A stretch of DNA of 64,000 bases from Acidobacteriaceae bacterium (lineage in GTDB: Bacteria > Acidobacteriota > Terriglobia > Terriglobales > Acidobacteriaceae), in NCBI GenBank assembly GCA_003134995.1, contig PLDC01000024.1, positions 62,001 through 126,000 of the forward strand, given 5' to 3'. The position numbers were made by a program, and so were the translations under genes. Shown piece by piece: positions 43,568 to 51,441 of the stretch (position 1 is its first letter; every line of letters starts with the position of its first letter). Under the pieces are notes generated by a model that did not search any database, was not told the origin of the DNA, and saw only the letters and a list, made by a program, of their open reading frames with translations.

Positions 43568-44812
43568 ATGCAAACGAAATTACTGCTGAGTATTTTTCTA
43601 CTCCCAGTCTTTCTAGGAAATCAAACAGGAAATCAGACTGGGAATCAGACCGGCGATCCCGCCTACACCGAATCTACATTCGTGAACTTCCCTTCGATCA
43701 CCAACGGCCCAGTGCTGCCCACCGGTGGCCTGCTCATCGACGCGGCCGGCCATCTATACGGGTCGGCGCAAGGCGGCGTCAACAACCTCGGAGCCATCTT
43801 CAAGGTCACGCCGTCTGGTTCCGTCAGCGTGCTTCACAGCTTCAACGGTAGCGATGGTTCTTATCCCACGGTGAGTCTGATTCGCGATGCGGCAGGTAAT
43901 CTTTACGGAACCACCAGCCAAGGCGGGGCCAGCGCAGACTGCTCTTGCGGCACAGTGTTTAAGCTCGCGCCCGATGGCGACTTAACCGTGCTGCACAGCT
44001 TCACCGGAGGTTACGCGTACCCAAGTGCCTTAACGCTCGACTCAGCAGGAAATCTGTACGGATTCGAGTACGCGACGAATGCGAACGGCAGCATTTTCAA
44101 AGTCACGCCCGAAGGCACTTTCTCCGTGGTCTACAACTTTTGCTCGCTGAGTAATTGCGCCGATGGTTCGACGCCAGTCGGCAGTCTGATCATCAACAGA
44201 GCAGGAAATTTATACGGCGCCACGAATCGCGGTGGAGAGTTCAATCAGGGCGCGGTGTTCGAACTGACGCGGGAATATGCCGAGACCGTGCTCTACAGTT
44301 TCACCGGAGGCGCCGATGGCGGCAATCCGGTAGGCAAGTTGACTCAGGACGCCGCGGGAAATATGTACGGAGTCACCTATGCAGGAGGCTCCACGCCATC
44401 CAGTTCCTATGGAACGTTATTCAAGATCACGTCAGCCGGAGCGGAGTCGGTGTTGTACAGCTTCTGCCAGCTAACCAACTGTAACGATGGCGCGCGCCCA
44501 GCCGGAGCGCTCACGCTCGATGCCTCGGGCAACCTCTACGGCACCACCATCCTAGGCGGCACCAACAACGCGGGCGTGGTCTTCAAAGTAACGTCTGAAG
44601 CCACCGAAAGCGTCCTCGAAGATCTAACAACGTCAGCTGACGGCGGAAACGGCGCAGTGCTCGACAAATCTGGGAATGTTTACGCGGAGATATACTCCGG
44701 CGGAAAGAACGGCCAGGGCTCGGTACTGAAATTAACCGAAGATACCGATTCGCCTCCGCAATGCGACATAAGAGCCCGCATCGAACCAGAAAACTGCCGA
44801 CCGCGCGAATAA
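43568..44812 (+). CDS. Secreted GloVer-repeat protein, second copy
   Basis: A 414-aa protein. The N-terminal signal peptide (MQTKLLLSIFLLPVFLG) is followed by a tandem GNQTGNQTGNQTGD run encoded by direct 12-base repeats (about 43617-43655). The rest is about nine GloVer units with the core GNLYGTTxxGGxxxxGxVFKLxxxGxxxVLxSF. It is a paralogue of the 41016 gene, 1.3 kb away. GNQT resembles an Asn/Thr-rich linker. The function is unknown; it is likely extracellular. Confidence 0.87.
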   Translation: MQTKLLLSIFLLPVFLGNQTGNQTGNQTGDPAYTESTFVNFPSITNGPVLPTGGLLIDAAGHLYGSAQGGVNNLGAIFKVTPSGSVSVLHSFNGSDGSYPTVSLIRDAAGNLYGTTSQGGASADCSCGTVFKLAPDGDLTVLHSFTGGYAYPSALTLDSAGNLYGFEYATNANGSIFKVTPEGTFSVVYNFCSLSNCADGSTPVGSLIINRAGNLYGATNRGGEFNQGAVFELTREYAETVLYSFTGGADGGNPVGKLTQDAAGNMYGVTYAGGSTPSSSYGTLFKITSAGAESVLYSFCQLTNCNDGARPAGALTLDASGNLYGTTILGGTNNAGVVFKVTSEATESVLEDLTTSADGGNGAVLDKSGNVYAEIYSGGKNGQGSVLKLTEDTDSPPQCDIRARIEPENCRPRE

Positions 44813-45038
44813 AAGGGTGTCCCGTTTCTCGCGTCTTTCGCGAGAAGTGGGAATCACAAACGCAAGCATCGCCGTTCTCGACGTTGAGTTCGAATGCTTC
44901 CCCCGCAACCACAAAAGAAAAAATCGCGCAGGACCCTTTCTCCGAGCGCGGTACGTTGTAGGACTCGAGACCAACATGTCTCAGGGCTTTGTGCGCATTC
45001 CATGCCGATACCGAGTCACCAAGTTTTCCACAGCCCCA

Positions 45039-45058
45039 TTGTGACATCTGACCTTGCG
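45039..45058. repeat. 20-base dispersed repeat, copy 2
   Basis: Identical to 15618-15637 (TTGTGACATCTGACCTTGCG). Confidence 0.8.
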
Positions 45059-45360
45059 CCGCACTTTGAACTGGTGCAATCATGGCTGAGGCAGTGACAG
45101 TCGGCTGAGCCCAAATCACCCAGCCATAAGTTGCTGATTTAAAGGAACTTAGTTCTAACTCGTTTGGGGTCAGGATTTTGCCGGGAAATTCCCGCTAAGT
45201 CGATGATTCCAGATATTTTGCAAAAAGGGGGGAGGGGGTACCGGGTCGATTTTTGATCGATGTCCGGCCCGAAAGCGAACCAGTCAACGCAGGCCCAAAC
45301 AAGCCCCAAACTTTATTTTTGGCCCCAAAATGGCAGCAAGGCGGCAGCGCAAAGCGAGCC

Positions 45361-45420
45361 TTTCTTCGCGAACTTCGCGGCATTCCTTAGCGCACTTCGC
45401 GGTTAAAGGCTTTTTGACGC
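45361..45420. repeat. Dispersed CTTCGCGG-type repeat, copy 2
   Basis: TTTCTTCGCGAACTTCGCGG continuing to TTAAAGGCTTTTTGACG aligns with 10333-10390. Confidence 0.65.
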
Positions 45421-45593
45421 GAAATCAGTGCAGACGATGGCATTGCGTGAATGGGTGCAAGGATTTCGGAACATTCAAGGCCGCTGGAAATGGCCTCGAG
45501 CTCGCCACATTCCTGAACCGAGATCAACCCTGCTGGGGAGAAAGACTGGAATAGAAGATGTTTCGGTACAAAGTTGCAAGCGCAAAACAGAGC

Positions 45594-45642
45594 CGACGAC
45601 CAACGACTGACGACCGACGACGAACGACGCACCACTAACGAC
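45594..45642. repeat. Short tandem CGAC-rich repeat
   Basis: Irregular tandem units such as GACGACCAACGACTGACGAC occur just after the 3' end of the chemotaxis operon. It is simple sequence, non-coding. Confidence 0.6.
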
Positions 45643-46132
45643 CAGCTGTCGCATGATCTGACATGCGGCGCTTGTTATACCGCAACGCAACATTCATGTA
45701 CACGTTGCCCAGGGAAGTCTCAAAGCAGATCATCAGCGCCTCGACGTCTTCGCTGGTCTTATCGCCTTCGTCAGACGTAACCAGCATCGGAGGATGCACG
45801 CGGAAATGAAATCCCTGGTCGTTGAGCGCGCACACGGCATTGCCAACGACCTGGTTGGCAAGCTCGAAGATGGTCTCTCTGATCAGCCCATCGGACTCAG
45901 GCAATTCCGCGCCCGCATAGTGGCTGGCCACGCGCACCGCAGTCTGAGGCTCGAGGTCGAGCACAATGCGGCCTTCGATGTCGCCGCTAAGCGCCACCAT
46001 TCCGGCCACACCTTTGCGGCGGTAAGCATGCTCGTCCATCGCGAGGCTATCCACTTTGGTCGAGCCCTGCAGACCTTGCGACAACACAGCGTCGGCCGCG
46101 TTGATGAAAGGCTGAATCAGTTCCATCTTCAT
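45635..46132 (-). CDS. cheX: CheX-like chemotaxis phosphatase
   Basis: A 165-aa protein from ATG 46132, four bases after the CheY-like stop. The CheC/CheX fold is recognisable: FINAADAVLSQGL at the N terminus, GDIEGRIVLDLEPQTAVRVASHYAG in the middle, then the active-site helix IRETIFELANQVVGNAVCAL with the E-x2-N residues, and a C-terminal VYMNVALRYNK. CheX dephosphorylates CheY-P. It is the last gene of the chemotaxis operon and takes the place of a CheZ, which is absent. Confidence 0.88.
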   Translation of the reverse strand: MKMELIQPFINAADAVLSQGLQGSTKVDSLAMDEHAYRRKGVAGMVALSGDIEGRIVLDLEPQTAVRVASHYAGAELPESDGLIRETIFELANQVVGNAVCALNDQGFHFRVHPPMLVTSDEGDKTSEDVEALMICFETSLGNVYMNVALRYNKRRMSDHATAGR

Positions 46133-46136
46133 GCGA

Positions 46137-46577
46137 CTAGACCCCCGAGTTGGCCGCTGCTGCAACCGCGCCGTCTTCTCCAAGAACGTACTTGATGACT
46201 TCATACAGCACTTCCGGCTTCACCGGCTTCTGCACGAAATGGCGCGCCCCGCGCTGCAATGCGGCCACAATGTTTTCCTGGTATCCAACGGATGACACCA
46301 TGACGACGCGGGCCTCAGGATGCGCCTGGACGATTTTCTCCGCGGCTTCAATGCCCTCCATCTGCGGCATGGTGATATCCATGAGCACGATGTCAGGTTG
46401 CGTGCGGTCGTACTCGCTGATGGCGGTCAAGCCGTCACCAGCTTCAGCCGCCACTTGCCCGCCAAAGCTTTCGATCATGCGGGCGAGATTTTTGCGCGCG
46501 AACACGGAATCGTCCACGATCAAGTAGCGGACCGACTGTCCGTCTTTGCTACGTTTTACTGCTGCGAACTGTTCCAT
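46137..46577 (-). CDS. cheY: CheY-like response regulator
   Basis: A 146-aa receiver from ATG 46577, with GAGGAGGT upstream. Acidic pocket VDDSVFARKNLARMI, phospho-acceptor Asp in IVLMDITMPQMEG, Ser/Thr in VVMVSSVG and Lys in FVQKPVKPEV. Lying between CheB and CheX in the chemotaxis operon, it is the probable motor or output regulator. The N-terminal ~14 residues are an extension. Confidence 0.9.
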   Translation of the reverse strand: MEQFAAVKRSKDGQSVRYLIVDDSVFARKNLARMIESFGGQVAAEAGDGLTAISEYDRTQPDIVLMDITMPQMEGIEAAEKIVQAHPEARVVMVSSVGYQENIVAALQRGARHFVQKPVKPEVLYEVIKYVLGEDGAVAAAANSGV

Positions 46578-46612
46578 AACAACCTCCTCGATCAAATTGC
46601 TGCAAATTCGTT

Positions 46613-47701
46613 TTAACGTCCGACGCGAAGCGCTTTTCCCGCACCGGAAATTTCTCCGCGTCCGCAAAGCGCCTGCAGAGTGGCGGAAAGTACATCCAAA
46701 GCAACCACGCGCGTGGCATAGCCGCGTTCAATGGCAGCCTTCGGCATGCCGAAGACCACACAGGATTCTTCACTCTGCGCGATGGTCATGCCGCCAGCTT
46801 GCTTCACTGCACCCAAACCTTGCGCTCCGTCATCGCCCATGCCTGTCATCAGCACTGCGATCGCCTGCGAGCCGAATTCATCGGCCGCGCTGTTGAATAA
46901 AACATCTACGCTGGGCCGATGGCCATTGACGCACGCGTCGTCACTCAGCACGATGATGTCGCCCATCGGCAGACGCTTGACTCTAATATGCCGGCTTCCG
47001 GGACAGATCAGCACGCGTCCGGCCTGCAACACGTCGCCCGATTGTGCTTCTTTCACGCGCAGCGAACACAACTCGTCGAGGCGACGCGCAAACATATCGG
47101 TAAAGCCTTCCGGCATGTGTTGCACGACCACGATCGCTCCCGGAAAGTCCGCGGGAAGTTGGGCCAGCAGAAATTCAAGAGCTTGCGGACCTCCGGTGGA
47201 AATTCCGATCGCCACCAATTTGCTGGGAGCGGCTTTCACGGCTGAGCTTTTTTCCGGCGCGGGCGTTCGCTGCAAAATTCCTGGACGAACTACCTTGCAA
47301 CTGGCAGCCACGTGAATTTTCGCGATCAATTCTGTCGCGGTTTCAACCATGTGCGCCGAAGCGTCCCGCGGTTTGGTGACGAAATCGAATGCGCCCAGCC
47401 CCAACGCTTTCAGTGTGACGGAAGCGCCATCTGTGCTGTGCGAACTGACCACGATCACTGGTAGAGGATGCGAACGCATGATCTCTTTCAAAGTGTCGAT
47501 GCCGTTCATGCCCGGCATTTCCAGATCCAGTGTGACCACGTTCGGTTGCAGCTCTTCAATCTTTTTCAGGCAGAAGTTTCCGTCCATCGCCGTCCCGACT
47601 ACCTCGATGGTTGGGTCGGCTTCCAGGATCTGCGGGATGAGTTTTCGCATGAGGGCGGAATCATCCACCACCAGCACGCGTATTTTCATGCCGGATTTCA
47701 T
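46613..47701 (-). CDS. cheB: Chemotaxis methylesterase CheB
   Basis: The 362-aa protein has a receiver (about 5-120; VDDSALMRKLIPQIL, VVTLDLEMPGMNGI, VVSSHST, FVTKP) and a C-terminal methylesterase domain with the catalytic Ser in AIGISTGGPQAL, His in VVVQHMPEGFT and Asp in LMTGMGDDGAQG. It removes methyl groups from MCP glutamates. The start at 47701 overlaps CheA by four bases. The length and motifs are complete. Confidence 0.96.
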   Translation of the reverse strand: MKSGMKIRVLVVDDSALMRKLIPQILEADPTIEVVGTAMDGNFCLKKIEELQPNVVTLDLEMPGMNGIDTLKEIMRSHPLPVIVVSSHSTDGASVTLKALGLGAFDFVTKPRDASAHMVETATELIAKIHVAASCKVVRPGILQRTPAPEKSSAVKAAPSKLVAIGISTGGPQALEFLLAQLPADFPGAIVVVQHMPEGFTDMFARRLDELCSLRVKEAQSGDVLQAGRVLICPGSRHIRVKRLPMGDIIVLSDDACVNGHRPSVDVLFNSAADEFGSQAIAVLMTGMGDDGAQGLGAVKQAGGMTIAQSEESCVVFGMPKAAIERGYATRVVALDVLSATLQALCGRGEISGAGKALRVGR

Positions 47702-49881
47702 GCCTGCCCTCCAGCGGCGCCCAAGGCCAGGCGAGCGCGATCAGCATGGTTCAGCAGGAGTCCGCAACGGGCAACGCCTGCGGTTTCAGGACGTGTGCGC
47801 GCGACATGTTCGACAACCGCGAGCAGATTCAAGATCAGCACAACTTTTCCATCGCCAAGAATGGAAGCGCCATTTACCAGATCGGTGGAAAAAGTGTGAT
47901 CGTCCAAAGCCTTGATGACCAGTTCTTCTTCGCCCTCAAGAGCATCGACGGCCAAACCGTATTGTTTTTCGCCGACGGTAATTACCAGGATGAACAGCTT
48001 GCGCGACTCGCGGTCTGCATCGAGGGGCGCGCGTCCCAGGCGCAGAAGCGGAAGTATCTGATTGCGCAACTGCAGCACTTCGTAGTTGTCGACCTGATGG
48101 ACGTCGGATTCGAAGGTGCGCGCAATCTGGCTGACCGCATTCAGCGGGATGGCGTACAAGCGCTGCTCCACCCAGAACATGAGGGCCTTGATGATCGCGA
48201 GCGTGAGAGGTAGTTTGAGACGGAATGTTGTACCCTGGCCTACGCGAGTCTCCACGTGAATTGTGGCCTTGAGCCGCTGGAGCACGCTCTGCACCACGTC
48301 CATGCCGACGCCGCGTCCGGAAACTTCCGTGACTTGCTCAGCGGTGCTAAAGCCGGGGCGGAAAATTAAATCGAACGATTCGGCTTCGCTCAAGCGCTGG
48401 GCTTCTTCGGCCGTGAGCATTCCGAGTTCGATGGCTTTGCTGCGAATCTTTTGTGCATCAATGCCGCGCCCATCGTCGCTGATTTCGACCACCACCTGAT
48501 TGCCCTGGTGATAAGCATTCAGGCGAATCTTTCCGCGCGGTGACTTGCCCTGAGTGCGGCGTTGTTCGGCTGGTTCGATGCCGTGGCTGACGGCATTGCG
48601 CACGAGATGCGTGAGGGGTTCGGCGATAGCATCGAGGATGCCTTTATCCAAATCGGTTTCCTGGCCGCTCAGTTCGAGATCTACTTCGCGGCCGCACTGG
48701 CGCGCCAGATCTCGAACGATGCGTGGGAATCGCCGGAACAACTGCTCGACCGGTACCATGCGAATCTTCATGACCGAGCGCTGCAGATCGTTCAGCACTC
48801 TCGCTTGAAAAGCCATGGCATCGGAAAACTTGCCGCGCAACGCTTCCTTGGGATAAAGCTTGCCGAACTCAGTGAGAGCCTGCTGCAACATCGACTTGCC
48901 GATGATGAGTTCGCCCACCAGGTTGAGCACGTTGTCGATGCGGCCGGCATCGACGCGGAGAATGTTTTCCGTTAGAGCTTGCGGCAGGCTTGGTTCCGTT
49001 GCCGGAGGTTGTGCTTCGAGCGTGCTTGCTGAAGGCAAGTTTCCCGAAGGCGCAGTCGAGGCGGCAGTCTCTGCAATCGCAGGCGCGGGCGGTGCAGGCT
49101 GCTCCGCCACTTTGCCGGGGATTTTTTCCGGCGATGCAGCCTGGATCAGAGTGACCGTGGTTTCACCGGTGATCGTTGGGATGTGGCACTTGGCGGCGAT
49201 CTGCGCTTCGGTCAGCAAGGTGGCAAAGATGAACTCGACGTGCCGCGAAGCGGCGGGGGACTTTGCGTCGGGGCGCACCACCAGCACCTTGCCGACTTCG
49301 CGAATAGCATTCTGGATCAGTTGCCGCGCGGCGATCGGCATGGTGCAGAGAGGATCAATTTTCGCCACGATGTCGTAGATTCCCAGGCCGGCGGCTTGCG
49401 CTTGGGCCAGGCTGCGCTTTTCTTCCTCCGTCCAGTCTTTGTCGGATCGCGGAGCGGACGCTGCAGTTTTTTTCTTGCGTGTTTTCTTGACTGCCGGAGC
49501 GGCAGTCAGTTCATCGATTTTTTTCCGCAGGTTTTCCGTGGCGGGCATCGGGCCTCCGCCATGGTAGGCCGCGAGCATCTCCGCAAACACGTCTGCGGCC
49601 ATCAAAGCGATTTCTGCGAGCGCTCCGTGAGAAGCGGCGCTTTCGAGCGTGAGGGCATCTTCGAACGAGTGCGCCAGTTCACTCAACTCACGCAATCCGC
49701 ACGCCGCGGAGTCGCCCTTGAGCGTGTGCACCGTCCGCCGGATCGAACGCACAATCTCTTCGTCGCCGGGATTCTTTTCCAGCTTCAGAGATTCTTCGTT
49801 CAACGCCTGCAGCAATTCCTGCGAGGTCTCAAAGAAGAGTTCCCGCAGTTCTGCTCCGCGCTCATCCGGAGGAATTGTCAC
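47698..49881 (-). CDS. cheA: Chemotaxis histidine kinase CheA
   Basis: A 727-aa kinase. The P1 Hpt domain has the phosphorylated His52 (TVHTLKGDSAACGL). A linker with a Lys-rich TRKKKTAASAP, a P2-like region, and an Ala/Pro-rich stretch follow. P3/P4 shows LVGELIIGKSML, PLTHLVRNAVSHGIEPAEQR, DDGRGIDAQKIR and GRGVGMDVVQSVLQRL. A P5 CheW-like domain ends it (LYAIPLNAVSQIARTF, YEVLQLRNQILPLLRL). GTG 49881 shares one base with the CheR TAG stop. It forms the core of the signalling array with CheW and the MCP. Confidence 0.96.
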   Translation of the reverse strand: MTIPPDERGAELRELFFETSQELLQALNEESLKLEKNPGDEEIVRSIRRTVHTLKGDSAACGLRELSELAHSFEDALTLESAASHGALAEIALMAADVFAEMLAAYHGGGPMPATENLRKKIDELTAAPAVKKTRKKKTAASAPRSDKDWTEEEKRSLAQAQAAGLGIYDIVAKIDPLCTMPIAARQLIQNAIREVGKVLVVRPDAKSPAASRHVEFIFATLLTEAQIAAKCHIPTITGETTVTLIQAASPEKIPGKVAEQPAPPAPAIAETAASTAPSGNLPSASTLEAQPPATEPSLPQALTENILRVDAGRIDNVLNLVGELIIGKSMLQQALTEFGKLYPKEALRGKFSDAMAFQARVLNDLQRSVMKIRMVPVEQLFRRFPRIVRDLARQCGREVDLELSGQETDLDKGILDAIAEPLTHLVRNAVSHGIEPAEQRRTQGKSPRGKIRLNAYHQGNQVVVEISDDGRGIDAQKIRSKAIELGMLTAEEAQRLSEAESFDLIFRPGFSTAEQVTEVSGRGVGMDVVQSVLQRLKATIHVETRVGQGTTFRLKLPLTLAIIKALMFWVEQRLYAIPLNAVSQIARTFESDVHQVDNYEVLQLRNQILPLLRLGRAPLDADRESRKLFILVITVGEKQYGLAVDALEGEEELVIKALDDHTFSTDLVNGASILGDGKVVLILNLLAVVEHVARTRPETAGVARCGLLLNHADRARLALGAAGGQA

Positions 49882-50789
49882 TAGCGCACCTCAATCCGTT
49901 CATAAGCCGTGCCGCTATCGCGATGCACCATGTGAAATTTCTCGGTGAGACCCAACAGGCTTTCCGCGTGGCCGACAAATAGGTAGCCGCCTGGATTCAG
50001 GCAGCGGTAAAACTTTTCGATTAGCCGTTTCTGTTCTGCTTCATCGAAGTACATCATCACGTTCCGACAGAAGATCACGTCATTGCGTTGCGGAAGGTAT
50101 TCCGTCTTCAGATTGTGGAAGTCGAAGTGAACCATTTCCTTCAACGCTTTTTTGATGGCATAGCGGTCGCCAACCTTATCGAAGTAACGCAGGCGAAAGC
50201 TGTAGTCGACAGTTGACATCTGATGCTCGTTATAAAAACCTTCCTGCCCGGTGCGCAGCACGGAATAACTGATGTCGCTGGCAAGGATTTCCACGCGCCA
50301 AGGCGGGGGAATCAAGGGCTTGGGCAGAGCAATTTCGACCGGCAGCGGATTGCGCAAGTAGTGGTAGGCCAGCGTGTCGGCAGCCATCATGCCCAGCGTG
50401 TAAGCCTCCTGCCCGGTGGAGCAGCCTGCGCTCCAGATCCGCACGGAATATTCCCGGTGCGCTTGCTTGCGTTTCAACAAGTCTTCCAGAACATACTTTT
50501 GGAACAAATCCAACTGCGCCTTGTGGCGAAAAAAACTGGTTTCGTTGACGGTGAGATTCTCGACCAGCTTGGCTAGTTCGGCCTTGCCATCCTGGCTGAT
50601 CAACAGCCGGTAATACGCGTAGAAAGAATCGGCGCGGCATTCTTTCAGCCGCCGCAGCAGACGGTCCTGCAAGAAGTGCGTGCGACGCTCGTCGAAGTGC
50701 ATACCGCACTCCTGATAAACCAGCGCCTGCAACAGCCGCAATTCCGCATCCGTCAAGATAGGAGCCGGTGCCGCTCCAGATGTACTCAT
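49881..50789 (-). CDS. cheR: Chemotaxis methyltransferase CheR
   Basis: A 302-aa protein from ATG 50789 (MSTSGAAP), upstream of which is GAGAGAG; the extended frame to 50918 overlaps cheW and is rejected. The N-terminal helical domain (YQECGMHFDERRTHFLQDRLLRRL) and the SAM-binding domain (RIWSAGCSTGQEAYTLGMMA, ILASDISYSVLRTGQEGFY, VIFCRNVMMYFDEAEQKRLIEKFYRCLNPGGYLFVGHAES) match CheR. It methylates MCP receptor glutamates using S-adenosylmethionine. The lack of a C-terminal pentapeptide on the MCP suggests no tethering. Confidence 0.95.
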   Translation of the reverse strand: MSTSGAAPAPILTDAELRLLQALVYQECGMHFDERRTHFLQDRLLRRLKECRADSFYAYYRLLISQDGKAELAKLVENLTVNETSFFRHKAQLDLFQKYVLEDLLKRKQAHREYSVRIWSAGCSTGQEAYTLGMMAADTLAYHYLRNPLPVEIALPKPLIPPPWRVEILASDISYSVLRTGQEGFYNEHQMSTVDYSFRLRYFDKVGDRYAIKKALKEMVHFDFHNLKTEYLPQRNDVIFCRNVMMYFDEAEQKRLIEKFYRCLNPGGYLFVGHAESLLGLTEKFHMVHRDSGTAYERIEVR

Positions 50790-50859
50790 GCTCTCTCTCG
50801 TTCTCCGCGCTCGAGTTTCAAAATTTTTGTCGTCGCTCCAGCCGTATGCGTGATTGAGG

Positions 50860-51360
50860 CTAGCGTGCCGAAGCTCCCCGAGCATCCGCTTTGGCAGTTT
50901 TGCCTTCCGTGCTTCCATTGGTTTGCAACAGGCTGGCCGGAGCCAGCAGCCTGGTCATGTCGAGCAATACGATCAGGCGGCCTCGAACTTTGCCCAGGCC
51001 AGTGACGCAGTTCAACCCGCCTTCCTGGAATGCGGCCGGCGGAGGCTCGACGTCTGCGGCTGCGATCTTTAATACTTCCGTGGCAGAGTCCACGATCAAT
51101 CCCGCCAGCTTGCCGGAATGTTCGACTACCAGGATCCGGTTCTGTTTTTTCAGCGTGGCCAGCTTGTCGCCAAAGCGCTTGCGCAGGTCCATCACCGAAA
51201 CGATCTTGCCCCGCAGATTGATTACGCCTTCCAGATAATCGGGCGCATCGGGGACGACCGTGATCTCCGGCACGCGCACGATCTCGTGCAGCGAAGTGAT
51301 GGGGACGCCGTAAGTTTCGCGTCCTACGCGGAAGCCGACGATATGGAGTTCGCGGTTCAT
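50860..51360 (-). CDS. cheW: Chemotaxis adaptor CheW
   Basis: A 166-aa CheW-fold protein from ATG 51360 (GTG 51375 would add five residues). Motifs: IVGFRVGRETYGVPITSLHEIVRVPEIT, APDYLEGVINLRGKIVSVMDLRKRFG, GLIVDSATEVLKI and VTGLGKVRGRLIVLLDMTRLL. It couples CheA to the MCP. The C-terminal ~20 residues are polar and unrelated to the family. It lies between the MCP and CheR genes. Confidence 0.95.
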   Translation of the reverse strand: MNRELHIVGFRVGRETYGVPITSLHEIVRVPEITVVPDAPDYLEGVINLRGKIVSVMDLRKRFGDKLATLKKQNRILVVEHSGKLAGLIVDSATEVLKIAAADVEPPPAAFQEGGLNCVTGLGKVRGRLIVLLDMTRLLAPASLLQTNGSTEGKTAKADARGASAR

Positions 51361-51372
51361 AGTTGTTGTGAG

Positions 51373-51440
51373 CACCTAGTACCTGGTACCTAGTAAATGC
51401 AGCTTCACTCGGACTCGGTACTCGGTACTAGGTACTCGCT
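51373..51440. repeat. Palindromic GTACCTAGTA-type intergenic repeat
   Basis: CTAGTACCTGGTACCTAGTA and, 25 bases later, ACTCGGTACTAGGTACTCG form a set of overlapping inverted repeats in the gap between cheW and the MCP gene. It is non-coding. Confidence 0.7.
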
Positions 51441-51441
51441 A

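Larger units (their letters stand above)
44813..45634. other. Gene-free stretch with dispersed repeats
   Basis: No credible gene in 820 bases. It contains the second copy of the 20-base repeat (45039-45058), a G-rich run near 45228-45241, the CTTCGCGG-type dispersed repeat (45361-45420) and a CGAC-rich tandem stretch (about 45594-45642). Open frames here lack codon bias and cross the repeats. Confidence 0.6.

Noticed and set aside
44583-45119. 178-aa minus-strand frame
   Set aside because: Overlaps the end of a clear GloVer gene and a dispersed repeat; composition is random.
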